DNA of 64,000 nucleotides from positions 1 to 64,000 of the forward strand of contig JAFUNP010000028.1 of assembly GCA_017473015.1 (NCBI GenBank), in the 5' to 3' direction. Below, piece by piece: positions 26,132 to 33,738 of the stretch. The stretch's first letter is position 1. Every line of letters starts with the position of its first letter. The position numbers and the translations under genes are program-made. Under the pieces are notes generated by a model. That model was not told the DNA's origin, searched no databases, and worked only from the letters and a program-made list of their open reading frames with translations. This stretch comes from Oscillospiraceae bacterium. Its GTDB lineage: Bacteria; Bacillota; Clostridia; Oscillospirales; Ruminococcaceae.

Positions 26132-26160
26132 TTGCAATTTATAAATAAAAATGGTATTAT
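26132..26160 (+). promoter_or_regulatory. Promoter of rpsT
   Basis: TTGCAA, 17 bases, TATTAT, 38 bases before the start codon. Confidence 0.8.
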
Positions 26161-26198
26161 AATTAATACTGTCACAGTAAATAAAAGGAGGTGGGATC

Positions 26199-26462
26199 AT
26201 GCCAAACATTAAATCTCAGAAGGATAGAGTTATCCAGGCTAAGAAAGAAAATCTTCGTAACAAAGCTGTGAAAAGTAACCTTAAAACAGTTATCAAGAAA
26301 GCAGACATTGCTTTAGCTGATGGTTCCGCTGACGCTGACAAGGCAGTTGTAGCAGCTGTTTCTACAATCGATAAAGCTCGTTCAAAGGGTATTCTTCACA
26401 AAAACACAGCAGCAAGAAAAATTTCTAAAATGATGAAAAAAGCAAACGCTGCTAAAGCTTAA
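26199..26462 (+). CDS. rpsT: 30S ribosomal protein S20
   Basis: 87-aa, lysine/alanine-rich helical protein that binds 16S rRNA in the small subunit. Typical start (MPNIKSQKDRVIQAKKENLRN) and C-terminal KGILHKNTAARKISKMMKK. AAAGGAGGTG precedes the ATG. Monocistronic with its own promoter and terminator; codon use is that of a highly expressed gene. Confidence 0.97.
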   Translation: MPNIKSQKDRVIQAKKENLRNKAVKSNLKTVIKKADIALADGSADADKAVVAAVSTIDKARSKGILHKNTAARKISKMMKKANAAKA

Positions 26463-26479
26463 TTAAGATTGAGAATATT

Positions 26480-26503
26480 AACCGCCCATCAGGGCGGTTT
26501 TTG
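26480..26503 (+). terminator. Terminator of rpsT
   Basis: AACCGCCC and GGGCGGTT stem around ATCA with T-run. Confidence 0.9.
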
Positions 26504-26584
26504 TTTATACTATCGCCGAATTTTCACAATTAGGTGATATTTTATACTCATAGGCAATATGAGATATAATAAAAGGAGAAAAAT

Positions 26585-26812
26585 ATGTTAGGTTCTATTA
26601 TTATCGGCGCCATTGTAGGCGCTATCGCAGGCAATCTTATGCACACACACAACGGCCTGTTTATGAATATCATCATCGGTATTCTGGGTTCATCTGTGGG
26701 CCATTTCCTGTTTGGTCTTATCGGCTTCCATGCTTCCGGCCTGGCAGGTATCATTGTGGATGTTATCGGCGCATGCGTGGTAATTTCCCTGGCCAGAAAG
26801 ATAGCGAGATAA
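26585..26812 (+). CDS. GlsB/YeaQ/YmgE family membrane protein
   Basis: 75-aa integral membrane protein, transglycosylase-associated/stress family. Three hydrophobic helices and the glycine-rich spacing GAIVGAIAGNLM, IIIGILGSSVGHFLFGLIGF, GLAGIIVDVIGACVVISLARKI match the family and its usual length. Role in general stress is known only loosely. AAAAGGAG precedes the ATG. Confidence 0.88.
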   Translation: MLGSIIIGAIVGAIAGNLMHTHNGLFMNIIIGILGSSVGHFLFGLIGFHASGLAGIIVDVIGACVVISLARKIAR

Positions 26813-26818
26813 AAGAAC

Positions 26819-26855
26819 AATCCCGGGTTACGCTGTAGCCTGGGGTTTTGTTTTT
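26819..26855 (+). terminator. Terminator of the GlsB/YeaQ-family gene
   Basis: CCCGGGTTAC and GTAGCCTGGG stem around GCT, followed by GTTTTGTTTTT. Beyond it 26856-26960 contains short GC-rich inverted stretches (GCGGAT...ATCCGC) of the dispersed-repeat type. Confidence 0.75.
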
Positions 26856-26963
26856 CGCAGGGTGACAGTCTGCAAAAGCGTACGGGACGACGCCCTGCAT
26901 CTTTCATAAGCATGTAAGGGGCGGATACCCACATCCGCTCGAAAACAAAATATTCGCACAGAC

Positions 26964-26998
26964 AAAAACCCGGAGAGGGGTTCTCTCCGGGCATTTTT
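26964..26998 (-). terminator. Terminator of the prmA-to-chorismate mutase run
   Basis: GCCCGGAGAG and CTCTCCGGGT stem followed by TTTTT on the minus strand. Confidence 0.88.
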
Positions 26999-27007
26999 AT
27001 GTACAGA

Positions 27008-27274
27008 TTATCTCAGTGTTTCCTGGTATTCCTTGCTCAGTTCCATCATTGTCTGGAAAAATTTCAGGGCGTACTGACGGTATTCGTCCTCTGTGTTGTC
27101 TGCCACCTTCTGCAGTATGGCTTCCTCGCGTTTGCGGTCCAGTGTAGGCAGTCCGTTAGCTTTTTTGTACCGTGCCACCTGGGCAGACAGCTCCATTCTC
27201 TTTACAAACAGTGCCAGCATTTCGTCGTTGATTTCACTGATTTCTTTTCTGATAAGTTCAAGATTAAGTTCCAT
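27008..27274 (-). CDS. Chorismate mutase, AroQ type
   Basis: 88-aa all-helical enzyme converting chorismate to prephenate, the branch point to Phe and Tyr. Family residues are visible: the N-terminal LELIRKEISEINDEMLALFVKRMELSAQVARYK with the active-site Arg and Lys, and later RKREEAIL. It stands alone as a monofunctional domain rather than fused to DAHP synthase or prephenate dehydratase. It begins 3 bases after the VanY-type gene, so coupled, an unusual neighbourhood for an aromatic pathway enzyme. Confidence 0.9.
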   Translation of the reverse strand: MELNLELIRKEISEINDEMLALFVKRMELSAQVARYKKANGLPTLDRKREEAILQKVADNTEDEYRQYALKFFQTMMELSKEYQETLR

Positions 27275-27277
27275 TTT

Positions 27278-28063
27278 TTATTTCTCCCAGAATTCTTCCA
27301 AAGTAATGTTGTTTTCCATAATGTATTTTGCCACTTCCCGGCCTACATATCGGTAATGCCATGGTTCGTATGCAATGCCGGTTATGCCCTCCTTGCCTTT
27401 GGGGTAGCGCAGGATAAAGCCGTACTCCGCACAATGCTCATACAGCCAGGCAAAGTGGGCTGTGTTTTCAAATTCCTGTGTAAGGTCGTTGTTTTCGTTG
27501 TACCAGGTGGAGGAAACAATATCCGCCACAAGCCCCAGATTGTGTTCACTGGTGCCGGGCGGTGCCACCCATTTGGCCGCTTCGGTTTCTGCAGCGGACT
27601 GGGTGTAGCCTGAATTTATATATTGGTTCACTTTCCTGTTGTACAGTCCCCTCTGATACTCTATGGTGCGGTAGGTGGACACCAGATACATAGGGTATCC
27701 GGCGGCGGCCGCATCGTTCAGCATAGCCTCCAGTTTATCCGCCACGCGCACATCAAACAGCTTGCCGCTGTCCTGTCCGTTGTATGTAACACTGCGTGTT
27801 TCCACCACATGGTCACTGGTCAGCGGATTTGCCCGGTTTACCAGCAGGGTGTATTCATTTTTTGCAGGTTTTTGGGGCTGTGGTGCTTCCGGCTGTACAG
27901 TCCCGGACGACCGCCGTGGCTGTGATGACGACGGCATGTCAGGTATGCCTGCACCGGTGATAAGCATAAACCGGCCGCGTATGCTGAATACTGTCAGCAC
28001 CCGGAAAGCGGCAACAGCCAGCCTGTGTATGCCAGCCTTGCCCCTGGTTTTTCTTTTAGCCAT
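27278..28063 (-). CDS. VanY-family D-alanyl-D-alanine carboxypeptidase
   Basis: 261 aa, zinc peptidase acting on peptidoglycan stem peptides outside the membrane. A basic N-terminus and a hydrophobic stretch (about 14-40) act as signal/anchor, then a Ser/Pro/Gln-rich linker, then the M15B domain with the zinc motif GTSEHNLGLVADIV (SxHxxGxAxD) and the catalytic EPWHYRYVG (ExWH). YRTIEYQRGLYNRKV is the usual substrate-site segment. Lies 9 bases after rsmE and 3 before the chorismate mutase gene. Confidence 0.9.
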   Translation of the reverse strand: MAKRKTRGKAGIHRLAVAAFRVLTVFSIRGRFMLITGAGIPDMPSSSQPRRSSGTVQPEAPQPQKPAKNEYTLLVNRANPLTSDHVVETRSVTYNGQDSGKLFDVRVADKLEAMLNDAAAAGYPMYLVSTYRTIEYQRGLYNRKVNQYINSGYTQSAAETEAAKWVAPPGTSEHNLGLVADIVSSTWYNENNDLTQEFENTAHFAWLYEHCAEYGFILRYPKGKEGITGIAYEPWHYRYVGREVAKYIMENNITLEEFWEK

Positions 28064-28072
28064 AATATCTCC

Positions 28073-28798
28073 TTATTCCAGCTGTCCCAGGCAGTACATC
28101 ACCAGTGATGCACCTGTGACAGCCGCAGTTTCACAGCGCAGTATGCGTGCGCCCAGCACAATGTTTACCGCGCCTTTTTCTACCATCCGGGCTGCTTCCT
28201 TTTCGCTGAAGCCCCCCTCGCTGCCGATGACGACAGCCACATTTTTGCATGCAGAAAAGTCTATTCCACTCAGCTTTTCCCGGCCGCGTTCATAAAACAG
28301 TATCACCTTGTCGTAGCTTTCCAGCTGTGGCAAAATTTCTTTGAATGTAGCGGTTTTTTCCACAGTCATAGGCGCGCTGCGGCCGGACTGTTTGCAGGCT
28401 TCATCAGATATTTTCTGCAGACGGGTAATTTTGTTATCATCCTTTTTGCTTTTCTGTGCCACACAGTATTCGCTGACAAAAGGTACCAGCCTGGCAGCGC
28501 CCAGCTCACACATTTTCTGTGTGATAAACTCCAGCTTATCGGCCTTTGGCAGCGCCATATATACCGTCAGGTTTACAGTGGGTTCTGCCGGGTTCTTTTC
28601 TTTTGAAAGCACTTCAAAAGTTATACTGTCCTTGCCGATTTCCTGTGCCACGGCGGTGTAGTCGTAACCGGTTTTGTCGGTGAGGACAACAGTGTCACCG
28701 GGCTTTATGCGCATCACCTTTATAAGATGGGCGGCCTCTGCGCCGTCAACAACGGCGGTGGTGTTATTCAGTTGTGATAAAAAATATCTGTGAGCCAT
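28073..28798 (-). CDS. rsmE: 16S rRNA (uracil-1498-N3)-methyltransferase RsmE
   Basis: 241-aa SPOUT-class methyltransferase that modifies U1498 of 16S rRNA. It has an N-terminal PUA-like domain (MAHRYFLSQ...IKVMRIKPGDTVVLTD) and the C-terminal knot with VAVVIGSEGGFSEKEA and LGARILRCETAAVTG. ATG 28798 gives the standard length; it has only a poor Shine-Dalgarno, perhaps because the upstream stretch was replaced by the repeat block at 28837-29013. The frame to 28891 runs through that block and is not credible. Confidence 0.92.
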   Translation of the reverse strand: MAHRYFLSQLNNTTAVVDGAEAAHLIKVMRIKPGDTVVLTDKTGYDYTAVAQEIGKDSITFEVLSKEKNPAEPTVNLTVYMALPKADKLEFITQKMCELGAARLVPFVSEYCVAQKSKKDDNKITRLQKISDEACKQSGRSAPMTVEKTATFKEILPQLESYDKVILFYERGREKLSGIDFSACKNVAVVIGSEGGFSEKEAARMVEKGAVNIVLGARILRCETAAVTGASLVMYCLGQLE

Positions 28799-28836
28799 AA
28801 AATATAACTTTATATTTATTGTTCGCAATCTCTTGC

Positions 28837-29013
28837 GGCACTTTGTGCGACAAAGTGCCCAAAACGTGGGGCGTTGCGATTCGCCCCACACCCCTAACGC
28901 GTAGAAGGTGTGCGCGTCACTATTGCCTCCAAAAAATGCTGCGCATTTTCAAATCGGCAACTTAACGTCACGCGCTTATACCTAAATCGGGAGGCGTGCT
29001 GCGCCCTCCCGAT
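28837..29013. repeat. Block of GC-rich hairpin repeats between prmA and rsmE
   Basis: Three strong palindromes: GGCACTTTG/CAAAGTGCC at 28837-28859, GTGGGGCG/CGCCCCAC at 28866-28889, and ATCGGGAGG/CCTCCCGAT at 28986-29013, with a smaller TGTAAC/GTTACA-like pairing near 29026. No ORF on either strand is convincing. It looks like an inserted mosaic of dispersed elements, splitting a gene pair that is usually adjacent. Confidence 0.6.
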
Positions 29014-29074
29014 ACCCACCCTGCTGTAACCGCTCTGTTACAAAGCATAGGGTTGTCGATTTTTAATAAACGAA

Positions 29075-29986
29075 TTAATGTGTAGCCTCGATGCACACCC
29101 ATCCGTTCTTTTCGTGTACTTTTCTGATGCTGAAGCCCAGGTTTTCCAGACAGGCCACAACCTCGTCCTTTCTTGTGTCAATGATGCCGCTGGTGATGTA
29201 CAGTCCGTTTTCTGCCAGGAACTGCGGAATAACCTCGCTGAGCATCATAATGGAGTTTGCCACTATGTTTGCCACCACTATGTCATATTTGCCGGTGGCC
29301 TCTTTTGCCAGGTCGCCCACTTTGATGGTGAATTTATCTGCCACGCCGTTCAGCTCTGCGTTTTCGATGGCTACCTTTACAGCTGTAGGGTCGATGTCCA
29401 CACCCTCTACATCATCTGCGCCCAGCAAAATGGCACCTATGCCCAGAATACCGCTGCCTGTACCTACATCCAGCACTCTTTCGCCGCCTTTGATTTCGCG
29501 GTCCAGCACTTCCAGACAGAGATATGTGGTTTCATGTGTGCCTGTGCCGAATGCCATACCCGGGTCCAGCTTCAGCACCTTGCGGTCTGTTTCGTAATTT
29601 TCCCATGAAGGGCACACAGCCAGATTTTTACCGATATCCATCGGATGGTAATATTTCTTCCAGCCTGTTTCCCAGTCTTCCTGATTGATGTACACTATTT
29701 CGCATCTGTATGTAACGCCCAGCTCATCCAGCCTGCTTTCCAGAGTAAGGCGTGCGTTCTGTGCGTCCAGCTCAGGTGAGATATAGTGATGCACTACTAT
29801 TTCGTTTCTGTCTTTTTCCAGCAGGTCTGCCTCTATCAGGTCCACATGAGCTATTTCCTCCACCTGCCATTCCAGGTCGGAATAATCCTCTATCTGCACG
29901 CCCATAGGGCATACTTCGGCAGAAACAAAGTCAAAAACATCTTCAAATTTTTTATCTGTAATAATTTTAATATCTGTCCACTGCAT
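29075..29986 (-). CDS. prmA: Ribosomal protein L11 methyltransferase
   Basis: 303-aa class I SAM-dependent methyltransferase that trimethylates ribosomal protein L11. SAM motif I is VLDVGTGSGILGIGAIL (about 174-190), followed by EGVDIDPTAVK and the catalytic-site VVANIVANSI; the N-terminal ferredoxin-like substrate domain includes EDWETGWKKYYHP and LDPGMAFGTGTHETT. Length typical. GGAG precedes the ATG. Usually followed by rsmE, here separated from it by a repeat block of about 275 bases. Confidence 0.95.
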   Translation of the reverse strand: MQWTDIKIITDKKFEDVFDFVSAEVCPMGVQIEDYSDLEWQVEEIAHVDLIEADLLEKDRNEIVVHHYISPELDAQNARLTLESRLDELGVTYRCEIVYINQEDWETGWKKYYHPMDIGKNLAVCPSWENYETDRKVLKLDPGMAFGTGTHETTYLCLEVLDREIKGGERVLDVGTGSGILGIGAILLGADDVEGVDIDPTAVKVAIENAELNGVADKFTIKVGDLAKEATGKYDIVVANIVANSIMMLSEVIPQFLAENGLYITSGIIDTRKDEVVACLENLGFSIRKVHEKNGWVCIEATH

Positions 29987-30144
29987 ATATTTTTCTCCTT
30001 TTGAAGCTGAAACTGTGCTGTTTCAGTTATCAGATGTATAAACAATATGATTATATCATAAAATAACAGTTTTTCATAGGGAAAACTGTTATATACATCC
30101 GGCAAACACAGTGCAAAAAAAGTATAATAGATACAATTTTAATG

Positions 30145-30174
30145 TTTACTATACCAACACAGGTGTGCTATAAT
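30145..30174 (+). promoter_or_regulatory. Promoter of the galactokinase-like gene
   Basis: TTTACT, 18 bases, TATAAT. Confidence 0.55.
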
Positions 30175-30222
30175 CAATATATATGTGAAAAATACAAATT
30201 GTTTGATAAAGAGGTAAAAACT

Positions 30223-31398
30223 ATGCTGAAAAGTGAAGGTATTTACAATGCCGTTATGAAGGGCGAATACGACGGTCTGCTGACAGAGTGTTATGGCGCA
30301 GACAGACTGGAGTACAACAGAAAACGCTATGAAGAAGCACTGGGCGTGTGGAGCCGGATTTACGGCAGAGCAAGAAAAGCCACTGTTTATTCCGTTCCTT
30401 ACAGCGTACTGCTGGCCGGTGACGGCGCTGATGTGTCCATTCCTACAGACCTGGATATGATAGTAGTTGCCGCTGACAACTACACAAATATTTCCCGTGT
30501 GCGCTGCAGAAACTACCTGGGTGAAGACAATGTAGACCTGTACCAGCACGGACCATACGGCGACGAAGGCGGTTTTGTAATCGGCGTTGTGCGCGGCGTA
30601 CAGCAAGGCTTTCTGCACTACGGTCACCGCAGAATGAAATCTGTGGATATGTACATTGATGCAGACACACTGCCTGGCCAGGGTCTGGACGATGCCAACC
30701 ATCTGGCTATGGCTGTGGCATATATTATCAATGACTTGTGCTACATGGGCGAAAAGCTGAGCGAAAAAGAGCTGGCACAGATTGTGCAGTACGCACTGGC
30801 AAACCATGTGATGATGGACAACTACGCCACAGACACATATGCTTCGCTGAGAGGCAAGGCTGTGACAGGCGATTTCACCAATGCAGATGCAGAAATAATC
30901 ACAGAAATCGAGGCTGATATGCTGGATTGTTCTGTATATACAGTAAATATCGGCACTACAGATGTGAACATTGATGATGACGAAGTGGACCCACGCCTGG
31001 ACGCTTTCCTGGCCAAACTGGGCAAGGATGTGGAAGAACTCAGTGAAAAAGAATTCTACACTCTCCTGGGAGAAATGGCTGATGTGGACAAAGAAGCCAG
31101 CCTGTTCCTGATGGATTATTACACACAGGAAAACTTCGGCAGAATTTACGCTGCAAACGCTGTGGACGGCATGGGCAGCCCATCTGTGGAAGCTACAGCA
31201 GAAATCGAAAAAGAATCTGTAGGCGGTGCTGCTACTATTTACCGCTGCAAAGTAAACAAACCGTACTGGATGGTGCTGTGCTGTGTAGCTGAAGCTGCAA
31301 AAGAAGCGTTTACAGCCACTATGGAAAAACTGTACGGCCCAGGCTGTGTGGTACCGGTAAACAAAGCTGTTGCCGGCGCGCGCAGAGTAATTGACTGA
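30223..31398 (+). CDS. Galactokinase-like GHMP-family protein
   Basis: 391 aa. The order of segments follows galactokinase: an N-terminal recognition-like stretch (VYSVPYSVLLAGDGADVSIPTDLDMIVVAA), a region at the place of the ATP-binding GLSSSA motif (LPGQGLDDANHLAMAVAYIIN), and a stretch at the place of CGIMDQFAS (NHVMMDNYATDTYASLRGK). The glycine/serine ATP loop is not conserved and RVNLIGEHTDY is unrecognisable, so kinase activity is doubtful. It could be a regulatory or sugar-binding relative. ATG 30223 has GAGGTA upstream; own promoter and terminator. Confidence 0.55.
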   Translation: MLKSEGIYNAVMKGEYDGLLTECYGADRLEYNRKRYEEALGVWSRIYGRARKATVYSVPYSVLLAGDGADVSIPTDLDMIVVAADNYTNISRVRCRNYLGEDNVDLYQHGPYGDEGGFVIGVVRGVQQGFLHYGHRRMKSVDMYIDADTLPGQGLDDANHLAMAVAYIINDLCYMGEKLSEKELAQIVQYALANHVMMDNYATDTYASLRGKAVTGDFTNADAEIITEIEADMLDCSVYTVNIGTTDVNIDDDEVDPRLDAFLAKLGKDVEELSEKEFYTLLGEMADVDKEASLFLMDYYTQENFGRIYAANAVDGMGSPSVEATAEIEKESVGGAATIYRCKVNKPYWMVLCCVAEAAKEAFTATMEKLYGPGCVVPVNKAVAGARRVID

Positions 31399-31423
31399 TA
31401 ACAGTCCATAAACCAAAACAATA

Positions 31424-31455
31424 AACCGGGATAAAAATCCCGGTTTTATTTTTTA
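31424..31455 (+). terminator. Terminator of the galactokinase-like gene
   Basis: AAACCGGGAT and ATCCCGGTTT stem with T-run. Confidence 0.88.
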
Positions 31456-31602
31456 TAAAAGGCTTTGGAAGAATAGTGGCAGTAACCGGAGTGAGCCGAA
31501 CAAGCTCTTTTTATGTGATAACAGAAATTAAAATGGCAGTCTGTCAATTGGTGCTCTCCTGTTTCCTGCTGTTGATACACTGCGCTGTCCGCAAAATCAC
31601 AG

Positions 31603-31631
31603 TTGTTATTTCGCCGATGTAATGCTATACT
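31603..31631 (+). promoter_or_regulatory. Promoter of the threonine aldolase family gene
   Basis: TTGTTA, 17 bases, TATACT, 45 bases before the start. Confidence 0.65.
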
Positions 31632-31675
31632 GTGAATATATTATAATCGGTGAATATTTTAAAAGGAGATATATT

Positions 31676-32719
31676 ATGATTCGTTTTGAATGTGACTACG
31701 CTGAAGGCGCTCTGCCTGAAATACTGGACCTGCTGGTAAAGACAAATTTTGACCAGACACCGGGCTACAGCACAGATGTTTACTGTGACAAAGCCAGGGA
31801 ATATATCCGCCAGGAATGTGCCGCACCGGATGCAGATGTGCATTTTCTTGTGGGCGGCACTCAGGCCAACAAAACCGTTATCCAGTCCATTCTGCGTGCC
31901 CACCAGGGCGCACTGTGCGCTGCCACTGGCCATATCAATGTCCATGAAAGCGGCACTATTGAAGCCGGCGGTCACAAAGTGCTGACACTGCCCAGCGATG
32001 ACGGCAAAATCACAGCACAGCAGGTAAAGGATTACCTTCACGGCCATTACACTGACCCTACCATGGAACACACAGTGCAGCCGGGTATAGTTTATGTTTC
32101 CAACCCTACAGAAAACGGCACAATGTATACAAAAGCCGAGCTGGAGGCAATCAGAGCGGTGTGCGATGAATACGATATTCCTCTGTTCCTGGACGGCGCC
32201 CGTATGGGTTATGGTCTGGCTGCTCCCGGCAATGACCTGACACTGGCTGACTATGCCCGTATCTGCAATGTTTTCTACATAGGCGCTACAAAGGTGGGTG
32301 CTCTGTTCGGCGAAGCAGTGGTTATCAATGACAGCCGCCTGAAAAAAGACTTCCGTTACCATATCAAACAGAACGGCGGTCTGCTGGCAAAGGGCAGACT
32401 GCTGGGCGTACAGTTTATCGGCCTGTTTGATGAAAGAAAGCTGTATTACAAAGTGTCACAGCACGCCATCGACCTGGCTATGAAAATCAGAAAAGGCTTT
32501 GAGGAAGCCGGATGTGCTTTCAGATACAATTCCCCTACAAACCAGCAGTTCCCTGTGCTGGAAAACAGCCTGATGGAAAAACTGGCTGAAAAATATGCTT
32601 TCAGTTTCTGGGAAAAAGCAGACGAAAATCACACTGTAGTGCGCTTCTGCACCAGCTGGGCCACAAAGGAAGAAAATGTGGATACACTGATTGCTGACCT
32701 GAAACAGCTGACAAAATAA
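31676..32719 (+). CDS. Low-specificity L-threonine aldolase family PLP enzyme
   Basis: 347-aa fold-type I PLP enzyme of the beta-eliminating lyase/threonine aldolase family, cleaving L-threonine or allo-threonine to glycine and acetaldehyde. Visible features: VHFLVGGTQANKTVIQS at the cofactor phosphate site, the Asp that pairs with the pyridine nitrogen in IPLFLDGARMGYGL, and the Schiff-base lysine in FYIGATKVGALFGEA. ATG 31676 follows AAAAGGAG. Monocistronic. Related members act on other beta-hydroxy amino acids, so the exact substrate is open. Confidence 0.85.
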   Translation: MIRFECDYAEGALPEILDLLVKTNFDQTPGYSTDVYCDKAREYIRQECAAPDADVHFLVGGTQANKTVIQSILRAHQGALCAATGHINVHESGTIEAGGHKVLTLPSDDGKITAQQVKDYLHGHYTDPTMEHTVQPGIVYVSNPTENGTMYTKAELEAIRAVCDEYDIPLFLDGARMGYGLAAPGNDLTLADYARICNVFYIGATKVGALFGEAVVINDSRLKKDFRYHIKQNGGLLAKGRLLGVQFIGLFDERKLYYKVSQHAIDLAMKIRKGFEEAGCAFRYNSPTNQQFPVLENSLMEKLAEKYAFSFWEKADENHTVVRFCTSWATKEENVDTLIADLKQLTK

Positions 32720-32729
32720 TACATATATA

Positions 32730-32758
32730 AACTGCGGTGGATTTCTGCCGCAGTTTTT
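32730..32758 (+). terminator. Terminator of the threonine aldolase family gene
   Basis: AACTGCGGTGG and CTGCCGCAGTT stem with T-run. Confidence 0.85.
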
Positions 32759-32767
32759 CATTACAGC

Positions 32768-32803
32768 AAAAATCCCGGGTATGCCGCATTACCCGGGATT
32801 TCT
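32768..32803 (-). terminator. Terminator facing the XRE/cassette island
   Basis: AAATCCCGGGTA and TACCCGGGATTT stem; the T-run lies on the minus-strand side, so it ends transcription from the island. Confidence 0.75.
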
Positions 32804-32856
32804 GTAATTTTCGAAACAAATTTTCCAATTACTGCATTTGATGTATGACACTATCT

Positions 32857-32862
32857 GTTAAC
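32857..32862. other. GTTAAC at the distal edge of the cassette island
   Basis: GTTAAC within CTGTTAACAACAG, about 42 bases past the XRE gene stop, close to the terminator. The same hexamer marks every gene border of the island; this one lacks a clear partner arm. Confidence 0.3.
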
Positions 32863-32903
32863 AACAGTTCTTCAAAAGCTCTGAATTCTGTTTTTTTATG
32901 AGC

Positions 32904-33128
32904 TTAATCTGAAGATAGGCCAAGAATATAGTCCGTGGACACCTTGAATGTTTCTGCAATTCCAATAAGGGCGTCGCTGTTAATGGTTGAAGTTTTGCCG
33001 GATATAATTCGGCTTACCTGAGAAGCTGACAACCCGATTTTTTCAGCCAGTTCTTTCTGTGAAATGCCGTAATCTTTGCATAGAGCAGCAATTCGCTGCC
33101 CCGGTGTATCTTTTTTGATAGATTTCAT
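32904..33128 (-). CDS. Small XRE-family helix-turn-helix regulator
   Basis: 74-aa DNA-binding protein consisting only of an HTH_3 domain: QRIAALCKDYGISQKELAEKIGLSASQVSRIISGKTSTI with the recognition helix around residues 37-47, followed by a C-terminal helix pair (IGIAETFKVSTDYILGLS). An AGGAGG site 11 bases before the ATG is strong. It is the last gene of the leftward island and starts 42 bases after the upstream 163-aa gene, so co-transcribed. It may control the island. Confidence 0.88.
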   Translation of the reverse strand: MKSIKKDTPGQRIAALCKDYGISQKELAEKIGLSASQVSRIISGKTSTINSDALIGIAETFKVSTDYILGLSSD

Positions 33129-33162
33129 GGATGCACCCCTCCTTTAGCTTGGAAAATTTATA

Positions 33163-33168
33163 GTTAAC
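33163..33168. other. GTTAAC border after the first 163-aa paralogue
   Basis: Exactly two bases after the TAA stop (minus strand TAA-TC-GTTAAC), as at 33731 and 63347. No inverted partner follows before the XRE gene. Confidence 0.45.
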
Positions 33169-33170
33169 GA

Positions 33171-33662
33171 TTATTCAGCATCTGGATTGACTTGGTCTTT
33201 ATAACGAGGTGAAAGAATAATCGGTGCTGCTTTGAATTCTTTTGAACCAACTAAATCTCTTGCGTATCCAACGCCATTGATTTCCAATAATCCAATAAAT
33301 TTATCGGCTTCTTCACACGAGTAAGTAAAACTCTCTTTGGTTCTGTTAGTTTCTGGTAGCAAATCAGTATATGAAATAGTACCCGCAGTATCGGTTGCAA
33401 CAGTTTTCATTTTTGGCAGATTTGCACACATTTCTAACAATTCATCTTTGTGTTGCAACACTTTTTCTTTTACAAACAAATAAAAATTATGTTCAGTAAG
33501 AGAGGAAGCACCTTTTGTAAAAGCAATTTCATCATATTTATATCCATATGCCTTTTCAAATTCTTTGTAGTTTTCATTAGGATACTTTGTATCTAAATAA
33601 CAATCTTCAAGCATTGAAGATAATTTTCTTGAAAATTTAATATAATCTCTTCTTGATAGCAT
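33171..33662 (-). CDS. Unknown AT-rich gene, 163 aa, tandem paralogue B
   Basis: No family is recognised. The protein is soluble, lysine/glutamate-rich, with no membrane segment. It aligns over its whole length with the next gene upstream: xxYIxFxRxxxxxLxDCxL near the start, SSLTxxNxYxFxKEKxLxHKxELLxxC in the middle, TAGTIxYTDLLPxxxxT, ADKFIGxLxINxxGYxxDxVG and an identical C-terminus YKDQVNPDAE. Base composition is clearly lower in GC than the flanking genes, suggesting transfer. GGAGG precedes the ATG. Flanked on both sides by GTTAAC borders. Confidence 0.75.
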   Translation of the reverse strand: MLSRRDYIKFSRKLSSMLEDCYLDTKYPNENYKEFEKAYGYKYDEIAFTKGASSLTEHNFYLFVKEKVLQHKDELLEMCANLPKMKTVATDTAGTISYTDLLPETNRTKESFTYSCEEADKFIGLLEINGVGYARDLVGSKEFKAAPIILSPRYKDQVNPDAE

Positions 33663-33683
33663 AATTATTCCTCCAATTGGTTT

Positions 33684-33736
33684 GTTAACTTCAAGTTTTT
33701 CTTTCTGTCCAAGTCCCCGATAGCTTAGAAGTTAAC
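33684..33736. repeat. Palindromic GTTAAC-bounded spacer between the two paralogues (attC-like)
   Basis: 53 bases that begin with GTTAACTTCAAG and end with CTTAGAAGTTAAC: inverse arms of 12 bases with a single extra base in one arm, around a non-symmetrical centre. Integron attC sites have this plan (R and L boxes with an extrahelical base), but this one is shorter than usual and its outer boxes do not fit the RYYYAAC/GTTRRRY consensus exactly. One edge lies two bases after the stop of the upstream paralogue. Confidence 0.5.
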
Positions 33737-33738
33737 GG

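Noticed and set aside
30142..31416. Long minus-strand ORFs opposite real genes (for example 425 aa here, 495 aa at 56036-57523 on the plus strand)
   Set aside because: They are antisense shadows produced by codon bias; their translations are rich in His, Cys and Gln and resemble no protein.
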